A stretch of 64,000 nucleotides of DNA from Phoenix dactylifera (Eukaryota > Streptophyta > Magnoliopsida > Arecales > Arecaceae). The notes under the pieces are model-generated. The model was given only the letters and a program-made list of their open reading frames with translations, searched no databases and had not been told where the DNA came from. Position numbers and translations under genes: made by a program. The stretch spans positions 5,394,001 to 5,458,000 of the forward strand of contig NC_052393.1 of assembly GCF_009389715.1 (NCBI RefSeq). The letters run 5' to 3'. Shown in pieces: positions 24,448 to 36,670 of the stretch (positions are counted from its first letter, which is position 1; every line of letters begins with the position of its first letter).

Positions 24448-24618
24448 CAAGGTTCGCTGTCTTGGTATTGGATTCCATACTGGCACCGTCCTGTTACAAT
24501 GTTGGTATGCCCAGTACGGTATCTGATTTGACATACCGAGTATTGGTATGCTCCGATACTGCGTACTAGGTATGATACTGTTGGTATTCTTTGGTACCGA
24601 TTAGTACGACAAATCTTG
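24448..24618. mobile_element. hAT-like MITE, 171 bp (GTACCG family)
   Basis: It starts CAAGGTTCGCTGTCTTGGTA and ends ACAAATCTTG. Flanking 8-mers are ATATTGAT and ATAGTGAT (7/8). It is the same family as the 20.9 and 61.2 kb copies but inverted, and is more decayed at its right end. Confidence 0.7.
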
Positions 24619-24626
24619 ATAGTGAT

Positions 24627-26100
24627 AAATCAGTTGTAGATTGCGAACTTTCTCACCAGCAATTCAGAATCTCTTGATGTGTATTGTGATTTGCTTCGAG
24701 CATCTTCAGTGAGATGCGTTTATCTTTTTGGCTATGCTAATGATATTGGATTTTGAGCTGGCTGAGTTCTAAAGGTCGTTAACAGGTTCATCCTCTAAGC
24801 AATAAATTATATAACTAAGAAGAGTGCTACCTTGACATGAAGCAGATGAATGTATGAGGATGCTGATTGTGTCAGACACATTCCTGTAATATAGATCAAT
24901 CTTTCAAATTTTTCATATGTTTCTCTCAATTGTTTCTTTCAGGTTTTCTTGGCCTGGAAATATTTTTTGCAACATTTGAAGTCCTGAATGTGGAGACTGC
25001 AAATTCCCACGAGAGAATTTATGTCAAATACTGATCAAAGGGGGGAATGTCTGTGGAAGAACATGTAGTCTTTCTTTTAATCCAATGAGGGGAAAAGGAT
25101 GGAAATGCTATTTGATTTAGTTGCATGGCACCAGTCCATCAACCTTCATCCATGAACCGATTCCAGTGTAGGGTGATTTGAGCCTCAAATTACAGTAAGC
25201 ATGGCCGATATAAGTCTCACGTATTATCCTCTTCATCATTTTTGTACCGCCACCAACCCAAAAAAGAAAAATACTTTTGAAAGAAAAAAAATTTACCTTA
25301 ATTTCCAGCTGATGGAAATTAGATGTTTCCATGTCCCATATGGATTGTTCTTTTTCATAAAAATATATGAATCTTATCTCTATAGAAATCCAACCTCTTT
25401 TTTTTAAAAAAAACTCCAATCAAACATTAATCATTTCTCTATTTTTTTAGTGGACCACACTTCTCCTTTCCTTTTCTCCGAACCAAATGGAGTCATGATT
25501 GAGGACCCACATCACTGAAGTGACTCTAGCCCTCCTTGGGCTGAAACTACTTTCTGCCATTTCACTCTTAGTTAGACCACAGCAGGAACTAAGCTTAGAT
25601 CCGAGCCAGGGCTCCTCCCGGCTTCAAACTGAGCTCACATATGGGAAACCACACAATCCTCTGTATTAAAGGGCAATAGACTCCCTACAACCTAAATTAT
25701 AAAAATTTCTAAGCTGAGATGCATAATACATCTCGATAGGTTCACCATCCTTAAAAAAAAAAAAAAATCTATTTTAAATTTCATTTTCTTTTTTGGTTAG
25801 AAATTTTTTTGGTAAAAGTGAGAGTACTCCGATTTGTTAGATGGAACCAGTTCAGACTCTACGTACATTCGTATCGAAACGATGGTTTTCTTAATTAATA
25901 ACGATGTGTTCCTTAATTAATGGCAAGAACTGGGCGACCCTTGATTTCGTGCGATATATATTTCCTATTTTGTCATAATAATTTGCATCGTCTTACTTCA
26001 TGAATCCTAATCTTACCAAAAGATTATGAATTCCATTCTTCTTCCTATGCTCATTGATTTGATCCGATTGCATCCTTTCCTAAAATTGCCCCCATCGGCT
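24627..26100. other. Spacer between AE7 and the NHL gene
   Basis: AT-rich with several A/T runs. No gene, RNA or defined repeat can be supported. Confidence 0.4.
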
Positions 26101-26267
26101 TCCATAAATCAGCGGAGGTACCTCGCCTTTCTTTCCACCTACTCTCGTTCCTGTGCTCCAAATACCGGGTAAGATCTCTCTCCTCTAGTTTGGTTCCTAA
26201 TAACGCTACAAGATGCATGCTCTTCGTTCTAACTGAAGTCTCTCTCTAAGGTCTCTTTCTCCCAGCC
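26101..26267 (+). promoter_or_regulatory. NHL gene leader with probable 97-bp 5'UTR intron
   Basis: A TATA-like CCATAAATC is at about 26102. A donor CGG|GTAAGA (intron from 26169) and acceptor CTTTCTCCCAG (to 26265) would place the start codon 2 nt after the junction. Pyrimidine-rich CTCTCT tracts fill the leader. The splicing is inferred from consensus only. Confidence 0.45.
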
Positions 26268-27005
26268 ATGGCTTTCCATCTCCGCCCCATCAATGGATAT
26301 GCGACGATCCCCCACGATGAGATCTGCTGGGGCCATCCCCGTCTATGGAGACCCTCCATCTTCTGCCTCATCGCTGCTTTCCGGAGGTTTGTTATTATAC
26401 CCGCTGCCATCGTCCTGTTAATCCCGACCGTCTACTTCGTCGCCACCACCCCTTCGCCACGCCCGAAGCTCTCCATAGACAGCTTCTCCGTCACGAAGTT
26501 TAATGCGACGTCAACCCGGGATGTCTCCGTCGAGTTCGACGCCATGGTCCGGGCCGAGCACCCCTTCTGGAGCTTCTCCGTTCGCTGCTTCGACCGTGGC
26601 TCCATCTCCGTCTCGTACTCGGGCGTCGTCGTCGGCGATGGCGTCTCGCCCGAGTTTTGCCAGTGGCCGGGGAGGGTGGCGGAGTTCCGGACTGCGTTGA
26701 AGGGGTCGAACATCGTGTTGTCCCATGCGGAGTCTGATGGGCTGGCGGGGGGACAAAGGCGAGGAGGGACGGCGTTGGAGGTGGACGTCAAGTTGCCTTC
26801 GCGGTATGCCGACGTGATCGCTCGGTGCCGGGTCGTCAGGGCTTGTTCGTCGGAGCTCAAGGCTCTGCCGTGCGTGGTAAAAGAAGAGACTTCTTTTCAA
26901 CAAAAAGCTCAGAGAGAAGTGCTCCCGTGTGTTCTTATCCTTGCACTGTGGGTTATAATCGCGTCCATCTTAGCAATAGATCGACTTGTTTTCCTGGTTT
27001 ATTAA
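26268..27005 (+). CDS. NHL/NDR1-like LEA_2-domain membrane protein
   Basis: This is a single-exon protein of 245 residues. A short cytosolic N-terminus is followed by a membrane segment (about 41-60, FVIIPAAIVLLIPTVYFVAT). A LEA_2-type beta domain follows (about 65-205), opening with LSIDSFSVTKFNAT and running through VRAEHPFWSFSV and YSGVVVGDG. This is the layout of NDR1/HIN1-like proteins, plasma-membrane proteins linked to defence and stress. Unlike most NHL proteins it ends in a second strongly hydrophobic stretch (about 222-245, LILALWVIIASILAIDRLVF), which recalls the C-terminal anchor signal of NDR1. Cysteines in the domain (FCQWP, RCRVVRACSSE) could form disulfides. The gene is GC-rich compared with its flanks, as many monocot intronless genes are. 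The family call is firm; the specific role is unknown. Confidence 0.8.
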   Translation: MAFHLRPINGYATIPHDEICWGHPRLWRPSIFCLIAAFRRFVIIPAAIVLLIPTVYFVATTPSPRPKLSIDSFSVTKFNATSTRDVSVEFDAMVRAEHPFWSFSVRCFDRGSISVSYSGVVVGDGVSPEFCQWPGRVAEFRTALKGSNIVLSHAESDGLAGGQRRGGTALEVDVKLPSRYADVIARCRVVRACSSELKALPCVVKEETSFQQKAQREVLPCVLILALWVIIASILAIDRLVFLVY

Positions 27006-27244
27006 TGCACGAATCAGTTTGTTTTCTTTTCCTCCTCATGCTTTAATTGTGAACTGCAATTGTTTCTTGGGTCTGGGCGTGGATCGGCTACAATGACTTG
27101 TTCATGGATATTCTATATCTTTGAGGATTTCATACCTCAAAAGAAGTACTTTCTTGGCCGGAGAACGATGAAAAATAAATAAAATTAAGGGTCTTTTTAG
27201 CTACTCCGATAAAATTAGGCTGAAAATTTTGCATATGTAGATTT

Positions 27245-27600
27245 TTTTTTTTCTGCTTGCAATTTTTTTTTTTTTGCTATCATACAAAATATATATGGAT
27301 ACAAGCAAGAAAATCAAAAAACAGTACATCCTAGAAAGCACTAAGCACCTCCGCCTCGCCCACTCATAGGTGGTCCCCTGAGTGGTTGGCGACAAAGGAT
27401 ACCACCCAATCAGCCATCTCATTGGTCTCTCGAAATACATGTTGCGCTTGAATATCCATTCCATCACAAACCATAGCCTTGAATCCATTCCCCTCCCCCC
27501 AGACCTCCTGAATCCATTCGATGATCGTCGCAGAATCCCCCTCCAGGAGGATCTCCCTCACCTGCACACTACGTCGCACATAAGAATCTTCTTGCAATTC
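27245..27600 (-). mobile_element. LINE 3'-end fragment (RNase H domain)
   Basis: On the minus strand, EILLEGDSATIIEWIQ and HVFRETNEMADWVVSFVANH are the acidic-residue and C-terminal motifs of the RNase H-like domain carried by plant LINE ORF2 proteins. Downstream come a short tail and TATGATAGC followed by a run of A (minus strand), the poly(A) end. It is 5'-truncated and dead. It is homologous to the fragment at 5.04-5.2 kb, sharing the 3' tail as well. Confidence 0.75.
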
Positions 27601-27605
27601 AAAAA

Positions 27606-30060
27606 TTAGAATTTAAGTTGGATTTATACAGACTTTTACAAAATACAAGCTAGATGGGTCAATAGACCTGATTCCTATAAGATTTTTAGTCCAATTCTTG
27701 GAAATATCCAAACATGCCTTAAGATAAAAAAGTTTAGAACATCTTCTATTATTCTCAAAGAAAAAAAAAAACATCTACTATCATCATCCAGTTCTAATTA
27801 ATAAAGTACAATACATGATATTTCAGTTATCTATTAACTATATAAATTTGCTTCCTGCGATTTTGTAAAATATTTCCAACTCATTTACCAACCTATCCGT
27901 GCATGGAACTCGTTCCTTATTTGTCATTACATTAAGGATTAGATTATTTTAACAAATATATAAATAACTGATCGAAGTAATTAATATTAGAAAATTTAAT
28001 CATCGCAAGTTTATATTAAGGACATATGACTTAAAGTACTCGATTCCTTTGTTCAAGTTGACCTGCAAAGTTCCTGGAGGCATTCAGTAATGAAACCCTA
28101 TTTTGTGAGAAGTGTTATATTAACAATAGTTTGTTTAGCTGATGAGGTATCGTTTCTCTCATCTTCTTGAAGCTAAATGCCGATTCATCTATCTCATCTC
28201 ATTGAAGTTAAATATTGACTCATCGATTTCAGTCACCTATTTATCTTTCTAAATTTGCTATTTGTAAATTCCTAGAATCTCTCCATCTATATCGCTATCC
28301 CTTCTTTCTTTTGTTCTCCTTTCTTTTTTAAACTTTATTAGTGGATAAGGTTTACTTTGCTGAAACATAAATAATAAATTTGAAGTAGTTAGTCTTAATT
28401 AACGCGTCAATAAATTTCTGTCCCCTGGCGATTAGAATCCTGGAGTCTTGTTAAATCAATTTGAACCATCTACTATAATCTCAATTATCCCATGCTCCCA
28501 CTGACTCCTACGTTCACAATTCGACATTTAAGGCTCTCTTTCCAATCCCATTTCTCCTCCCTCGATGTCTTGATACCACATCCAAAGAATCTAATTGAAC
28601 TCTTCTCCTCTCTTAATGCCATAAGGCCATAACTAAAATTCCCATTGCAACCCTAGGTTCCCCTCTCTCTTATGTTTAGGCCTTCAGCCCAAGCCCAAGA
28701 CAGGCCTACATCCTTGGTCCAGCGGACACATCCCTTGAGCTTTAGATTGATAGCCAGTCCACCCCGAAACCTGCCTAAATTACAGCTGGTGGGGTTCTAC
28801 CATGGGTGGAGAAGATATGAGTAAAAAATGTTCTACTTGCATCGAACACTCTTCAGTGGGGAGGGGGCCCAGTGAGGATTACTATGCGGGTGAGGTTCTC
28901 CTCACCCCCCTCTTCTCTTTCTTTTAGCAAAAAAAAATCTGCGTATACACACAGATAGGATGCAGTGTATGCACACAAAAGGCACCAGTATAGCACGCAA
29001 CACTAGCTTGTTTGATAGTCATTCATCTTCATGATCGAATGATATAGCAACTATTTAGGACTACACAACGTAATATAGTGCAAATCACACACCACTGAGC
29101 TCTTTGTGGATTAATCGAGTGTCGTTAGATGGCTGTCAATGTTACAAAGACCAACATAAGACCAATTGAGAGTTGTAATTCCATTTTCTTCATTTATTAT
29201 TATTATTATTATTATTTTGCAATTGATCTGATGCAGTTAATATCTGATTGTTCTTTTATCTAATACCTTTTAAATCAGTTGCACTAAGTAAAATTTTTAT
29301 TGGAAAAGAAAATAATGTCCCCAAGAAAAAATCAAAGGGCTATTAAACCCATTTTGAACAAAACTGACCTCAAGGGTTATATTAGTCATAAACTATGTAG
29401 ATTGGAAACCTAAAGCAGAGAAGAATGCTAGAGGAACTGTTCTATGTAGGCATGCTATTACCAGTTAAATTTTTCTTTTTCAATTTTTCTTTAATCTGCT
29501 TGTACATATTCCTTTTGATAAAATTGGATTTGCTATGCTTTCCCCTTCTGTTAAAACTAGAAAATTAATAACTCCAACAAAATGGCTTTCCTTCTACCGG
29601 GAGCGAATTTGAAGAGCAGTGCATAAAATCTGAAGAAGTTTGATCTTTATGAAGAACAGAACTTTTCTTGACTCAGTTGATTGCACTCACGTCAGATTAA
29701 CGTGAGCGACCGGAACCTTCCATATTAATGCTTACTGATATCATGTAAAGCATTTTTCACCGCTCTACCAACTACCAAGGAGGATTAAGGAACTCAATTT
29801 TGACTCGAATCTCCTATATTTGACGAACCATTAATTGGTATGGGACTCAGCATCAACCTGCGAAGCATAAAGTTCCATTCTAACAAGGCAAGCAGAACAT
29901 GTAGTTAATGAACGGTAAATTCAACTTCAGACAGCTATGAAAAATTACATATGCGAACCACATCAGATTGATAGCCATCTACAAAAATAACGAATATATT
30001 GACATACCATGATTTACCTTTCTTCACATGTAAACTTTTCTCTCTTTCCGAACAGCAAGT
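27606..30060. other. Intergenic sequence, no gene found
   Basis: AT-rich with no recognisable frames. A (TTA)n run lies at 29193-29216. About 28680-28920 is GC-richer (CCCAAGCCC, GGGGAGGGGG) and may be a decayed repeat. About 29.9-30.19 kb should include the CSLD 3'UTR. Confidence 0.4.
29193..29216. repeat. (TTA)n microsatellite
   Basis: Eight uninterrupted TTA/ATT units in intergenic sequence. Confidence 0.85.
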
Positions 30061-30188
30061 TAAATCGTTAAAGGAGACTACAAGAAACTAGAAGACGAAG
30101 AAGAATTCCACAGAAGGGACAATAAGAACCTGTGGCAATTTTCGGTTTGCAGTGAAATCTATCAGAAAGGCGATAAACACAGGATGGA

Positions 30189-33100
30189 TCAAGGGAATGT
30201 GAATGAGCCTCCAATCTGTGAGTTAGCTGACTGGGGATCAATAGCCACCCATAAGAGCGATATCGTGATCGCAATGAGCCCAGACCAGACATAGACAATG
30301 GTTGGTGTCCTCCCCCTTCTGCCCATCAGTCCCTTGGCAAATGGGTAGAGATGAGCCAACACCCAGAAGCTGAAGAACACGCCACCCAGCAGCTTGCTCC
30401 ACTGTGGAATCACACTGTATATCGTGCGGCCGACTCCGACAGCAATGGCAATAAGATTTAGTATCATGATGGTGATTGGTGGTATCATCAATGATGTCCA
30501 CCTCACGATGTAGAGGTCGGCGTACTCGTCGTCAATGTCGTCGCCGGCTGATTTTGAAGTGAGGGTGAACGAGATTTCGATCCCAGCTATCACTTTCAGC
30601 AACCCCTGGAGAACAGCAGCAAGGTGAGCGCTGGTGCCGCCGACGACCCAAAACTGCTCGTTCCTCCACCACTCTTCCAGTTCAATCCCTGACCACTTGA
30701 CCTCGAGTACAGCCAGCATGCAGAGTGTGAGGGTGATGATGAGTAGGTATGTGAGGAAGGTCACGTTCAGGGTCTGCACAATGAACTGTCCAGAGAAGAG
30801 CGAGAGCGCCGGGAGGAAGCAGTACACAATGAGAAAGAAAGAGGTGAAAGGGTAGATGCCAACATTGAGGTATGCGATCCTCTGCAAGAGCTTCATCTTC
30901 GGGCTGGCAAAAATGGCATTGTTACGAGAAAAGAAGATCTCGACAGACCCTGTTGCCCACCGGAGGACCTGGTGAAGCCGGTCGGTGAGATTGATCGGAG
31001 CTGTGCCACGAAAGGCATCGCGCTTGGTCACACAGTAGACTGACCTCCACCCTCGGTTGTGCATCCTATAGCCGGTGACCACATCTTCAGTCACAGAACC
31101 ATAAATCCATCCAACTCGCTGCCCCCATTCAGTTTTCTCCTCGTACCAGCATGAGATGACACTGACTGCCTCAGCTACGGTAGTGGCATCAAGAAGTTGG
31201 CGTGGGATAGTGAGAGCACCGGGAGGGCGGCCATGCTTGATGGAGGGATGATCGGCAAGAGGTCGGCCTTGGAACTCGGCCACCGGTATCGAGTCGATGA
31301 GGAAGTTAGAGTTTCCAAACTTCTTTGGGAATGTGGAGAAGATCATGTCCTCTTCATCAATGCCCCCCATCCTAAGTGCTTGGGTCTCTTCTGAGGCAAC
31401 AGCTGCAGAGCTCTTCTTCCTCTTTCTCGGAAGGCAGCAGCTGCACCAACCAAGATGGTGTTCTTTGGAGCGAGGAGGATCGAAACCATACAGAGCAATG
31501 CGGCGGAAGAGGCAACCGGTACCAACATAAACAGGCCCCTGAAGTCCATCGAGAGCGCGCATGTTGACGTCGAAGAAGACAGTGTTGTGATTGGCATAGC
31601 GATCAGAGGGGTCGATGCCTTCAAACCGCTGAGGGAACTGGACATAGCATATGCGATCCCCGCCACGATCCATCATGAAGCACATACCCTCTCGGAGGGC
31701 CTTAGAGTTATAGATGTAGTGGTCGCAGTCGAGGTTGAGGATGAAGGGACCATTTGACATAATGGCGGAGGCGCGAACAAGAGCATTCATGGCGCCTGCC
31801 TTCTTGTTGTGATCATAGCCAGGGCGCTTCTCACGCGACACATAAACCAGCAAGGGCAGACGAATGTCCACCTCTGCGAAGTCCAGGAGTTCATCTTCAT
31901 CATTGTTCCCATACAACGGTTCTTCACTCGGAGGCTTCAGCATCACCTGCAATAAAGCATATGGAGTTTGTCTCAATAGAATCTAACTTCCTTTTTTTCT
32001 TGTAGAGAATATCCTCACAAGTTTAACCCTCAAAAAAAAAGAAAAAAAAAAAATCCTGACAAGTGTAGTTTACTTTAAAGTGGATAACATTTAAGTTGCA
32101 TAGCTAAACTTCATGAGGAAACTTTGATTCACTGTTGCCTCTGAGAGGCACATGTAATAAAAGAAAGATCTTAAAAATGATTTTAGATATATGATAACAA
32201 TCTACATGGTTACAGAATATTAGAAGAACTGCCCCTATTTACATTTCTAAGTTATGATGTTTAATCACAGATACTACAATGTGATGCTACTTTAAGTCAA
32301 TTTTTTTTATAAATTGAAAACAAAAATTACAGTAAGAATTCAATTTTCACCCTAGATAGTCATAGAGCTAATAGAACGAAAGCCAAAGCTTCTAAGGTTA
32401 TGATAGAAGTAAGATAAAGGTTGAACCATACATGAGGAAGAAAAAGAATACCTGCATAATTCCACTATGACCGCCCCGAGAATGATCTGGTGATGGGTTT
32501 ATCCAAGTGCCTGGCCAGTGAGAACCATCAGCCATCCAAGTTGCTTTTGGAATCTTCACAGCTTCCACTGGATCATCACCAGCATTTTCTCGTTGCGACT
32601 TCATGGCCTTGATCTCCTCACGAGCGTGATATGCATCAGAACGCCGACGAATCGAATCTGGCAAGCTATTGACCCGAACCTTGAACTCGTCATACTCTCG
32701 CTTAACCCGTCTCCGGTCCTTCACAAAATCAGGTTGGATTTTGTTCTTATAGGGATCTCTTTTCAAATTAAAATAGCTCTCTGGATTTCTTGGCTCGATA
32801 TCATGTTTCCGGCAGAAAGGGACCCATAGGTTAGCAAAGCTGGCAGCCTCAGCCATTGCTTCAAATGTCAGAAGCGCTCCACCATCATCAGAAACGTAGC
32901 AAGAGAGCTTCTCCACAGGGTAATCAGCGGCGAGAATAGAAAGAATTGTATTTGCTGTGACCAGTACAGGTTCCTTTTCTGGGTCTGCAGTGGAGACAAA
33001 GACATCTATACCTGGAAGATCAGATTTCCCTCTGGGGTTTTTAGCGTTTGGTGTTTCAAATTTCTCTTTCAATACTGCAAGGTCAACAGACCGGTTCACA

Positions 33101-35926
33101 GGGCAGAGTTTTGGAAGCTGGTCCAGAAGCCAAGAGAAGGCAAACCACAGTTCACACACAACAGACATCCCCCAGAGCCATATTGCATCCGGGTTTTGGT
33201 GCGTTATTCTCCACCAAAGAAACAAGATAAGGACAACCAAGCGGATGAAGACAAGAAGCCTACAAGAACAGGGTCGAGCATATAATGATCTAATGATAAC
33301 GATTGCATATTAAAGAAATTTAATATAGGAAGTTTTATGATAACCAAACTCATTGACGTTCTGAAATATTTAAAGAAGTGGAAAAAGTTGCAATCCTTTC
33401 AGATAACTACAAGATCTATTTCTTACCAGACAAAGACAACCTCTTGACTAGATAAGAAGATTATTATGATGTTATATATCAAAGAATTTGATACCTCCTT
33501 TCACATTTTCAAATTTTTGATAGATTACTGAATTCTTATATTCTATAACATCAGATGTTTGACAAATATTTGGAGGGTGACATTGTATTAACATTTTTAA
33601 ATAAAACATCAACCTATCCTGTGTATTATCTGTGACCGCATTGGAGAATGGTCTAATCTGTGCAGCATGGGCAAGCAGTGCCCATACCACCATCCAAATA
33701 ACAATTCTGTGTGAAATTTACACCCAAAGTTCAATGTGGATGAAAGTTGCTGGGGCCAAAATAAACATGTTGAAATCATAAGCTGGAGTGGGATAAGAGA
33801 AAACAGGCTACTCTGAATTTAAGAGATGACCATAATGGAAGTAACCATAAATTTTATGACCAAGAGTCCTTAGAACTATAAGTAGGCTCTCGGATTAGAT
33901 ACTCATGGTTTTTCCGACCAAAGATCAAATAATTATGGTTAATACTGAGAGTTTCTGCAGTCTAAATAGTTTGTTCCTATGCAAAGGGACTACTGGAATA
34001 CCATTGATTCAAGGAATATGGTATATCGGTCCTTTTGCTTTCCAACCACCACAGCTCAGATTAAACTATTCTCCAGATGCCCTAAGACTTGTCGTCCCAG
34101 CTCGTTATAATATTAAATAACTAACTTGTGAATCAAAAGCCAAAACTTGAACAAGTCGCCTCCTTTTTTTGCACTCAGGTAGTCTTTCCCTCTGTAAAGG
34201 ATAAACCCGATAAAACTCATCCAGCCGAACCAGAAGACTCCAAGCAGCACACTACTCCTAGATTATAGGATCTGAGAGAAGCTGTTATTGGAAACAAACA
34301 TTATCTAAGAGAGGTTGTTATTGTAAGAAACACTACAACAGTTTTATAGGATCTGCATACTTATCATGTAACCAATATCTATCTATATAATGAGATCGAA
34401 GCCTCACAGATTGGTGAGGGAAGCATTCCAAATTTCTGCATCTTACACCCTCAAAGGCTACAAATATCTGAATTACTGGATTAAACACTTAAGCCGGATA
34501 AGGAAGGGGTTCCTCCCATATGGAGATAAATTAATAGCAATCTCTCATTGGTTGCAGTGCATGATTTTGGTTTTTAAATCTCATCAAAGCCTTGCAATGC
34601 TTAGGATTCATAATGAGTCAACCTAAGAATATGCTTAATCCCCATCTAACAATACTAACTAAAGAGATTTAACATTAGGTTAATCGGAGGATACAGGGGA
34701 ATACAGAACCATGCAATGCAAAAATTCAACAAGAGGATCAGATACCAGCCAGATGACATTAATACGTACAGTTCAGGTTCATTACTTTCCGAACTAAACA
34801 TCAAATGAACAGGCTAGATAAGTTAGATAAAGAGAATAAGTTATACATCACATTGGCAAAAATAACAGACAACCAATAGAAAGCATAGATCTAAATATCA
34901 CATTAAATGCACCAAGTATACATAAAAAATAACATTCAGAAAACAATGCAGCAAATAACAATTCAAGAGTATTGGTTTCATCTCATACAAATTATCTTCA
35001 TGGAGTATCATTTTATTGTCATCTGTAACGGCGAAAAAGTGATCATACCTATACGGGCTGAGGACCGCAGGTGGAATCTTCAATTTGCGTGTGAGTGGCC
35101 TCCATGGCTTGCCAACCAGTTCCTTTGGCTGCCCATGGCCTCCTCCATTCCCATTGCCGTCGTCGTTCTCATCAGGCCAAATAACATTCCCATATCCATA
35201 AGTCCCCTTCGTCTCGAACAGCCATCGGTTGTGATCGAACTCCCCCACCTGGGTCTTTGTGCGGGTCAACGACTTGTTAAGGGGATTCTTCGTCTCCATC
35301 TCTGGCACGGCCGATGGCAGTGGTTGCAGAGATATAGCTCCATTGGCTTTGCTCTCCAGCTCCTCCCATTCGGTAGTCTTGTATGGCTCCTTGCAGCCCG
35401 GGCAGACACGGCCGCCGGTCTTGACTGCATCAATGAAGCACTCACGACAGATCCTGAAGTCACATTCGCAAGGAAGTATAACGTTCCCGCTCTGGTCTCC
35501 CATCAACTTTGAGTCGCACCCAGGGATGGCGCAAGTGGATTCCTTGGTGCCGGCCATCTGGGGGTTGTCGTGACCGGCATCGGAGTCGATCACCTTGTCC
35601 ATGACGTGAGCACGAGTGACATTATTGAATCCACCAGTGAAGAGGGAATTGGAGACGTACTGCTCCTCGACCTTGGCCGAGATAACAGGGTCCATCGGCT
35701 GGTTGTCAGGAGTCATGGGAAAGAGGACGTGGTAATTGGAGTTGGAGAAGTCGACGCTGCCGAGCTCGCTATCGAGGTCTTCCCGGGAGTAGCTGATGAA
35801 ACGGCCGGAGTTCGTGCGGCGGCCGAAGACCACCGTGGGCGGCGAAGGCGGCTTGCTGATCTCCTCCAGTTCATCGGAGGCCATCTGGGTGGAACGGCCG
35901 TTTCTAAGAACTCTATGGGAAGCCAT
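30189..35926 (-). CDS. Cellulose synthase-like protein D (CSLD1-like)
   Basis: Coding exons are 35926-35049, 33259-32452 and 31946-30189, all with GT-AG introns and matching phases, giving 1147 residues (grass CSLD1 is about 1127). CSLD proteins are Golgi or plasma-membrane GT2 glycan synthases needed for tip growth such as root hairs. The N-terminal zinc-finger-like region (about 132-178) has [17 protein letters not shown] and CPGC. Catalytic marks are SDDGG (about 416-420), LNLDCDHY with DCD at about 635-637, VTED (about 847-850) and the product-channel motif QVLRW (about 888-892). Two membrane helices precede the catalytic domain ([34 protein letters not shown]) and about six follow. The N-terminus ([40 protein letters not shown]) is closest in my memory to rice OsCSLD1. 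All key residues are intact, so the gene appears functional. Confidence 0.95.
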
Positions 35927-36294
35927 GATCCGGCTTTGGGCTACAATTTATAGCAGTCAAACTGAAAGAAAATCCTTCATAAGATCAGAAAATTCCATAT
36001 ATCTCTACGCACAAAAAGGGGCGTCAAAGAACGAAACAGGGGAAGAAGGAAAGGCGCCGTCATAAAAAAAAAAAGAAGAAGAAGAAGATTTTCAGGACCT
36101 GTGATGAAAAAATGTTCGATTTTTTCGACAAGCCGAACCACAAAAAATAAAAAAAATAAAAAAAATAAAAATAAAATCTAGACTGACCTTAGGATTTCCA
36201 ATAGGGGAATCCGAGATAGCGGGTTTCTTCTATTCAGGGCATGAGGTTGTTGAAATGAGAAACAGGAGCGAGTAATCTAGGTTCTGGATTTATA
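35927..36294 (-). promoter_or_regulatory. CSLD leader, 5'UTR intron and TATA box
   Basis: On the minus strand a TATA box (TATAAATCC, 36294-36286) implies transcription from about 36255. A donor CTAAG|GTCAGT (intron from 36187) and acceptor AAATTGTAG (to 35941) define a 247-bp leader intron. About 14 nt of leader then precede the start codon. The model is from consensus and spacing only. Confidence 0.55.
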
Positions 36295-36652
36295 GTGGAC
36301 TGACGAACGATTCTCCCATGGATGAAAACGGGAGAGCTAAAAGATAATCCACTCTTCACGAGCTCCTTCTCCCTCAACTGTCTTTATCGAACGGACGAGG
36401 GGGCCGTTGAAGTGTTCAAAGTAAAACGGAACCAGAGGGGACGAAGTCGAACTGAGCCAAATAGTCCAAAAAGCTTCACCAAAATCCCCTTCTTTTTAGC
36501 TTAAACAAGAATCCAATGATGTGATCAATGGTAGATTTCTTCCAGTGACATCGACAAAAACCCTATGCCAAAACCCTTCATATACCGCTGGGCTCCAAAA
36601 TCGAATCGTTCCCTGGACCAATGCCCGAAGTTAATCTCCATTTCCGAGCAAG

Positions 36653-36670
36653 GTTTAGGGTTAGGGTTTA
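36653..36670. promoter_or_regulatory. Telo-box (TTTAGGG-type) motif upstream of CSLD
   Basis: GGTTTAGGGTTAGGGTTT is two and a half plant telomere-type units, about 370 bp upstream of the CSLD TATA box. Telo-boxes occur in promoters of growth-related plant genes and can bind telomere-repeat-binding factors; a short interstitial telomere relic is the alternative. Confidence 0.6.
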
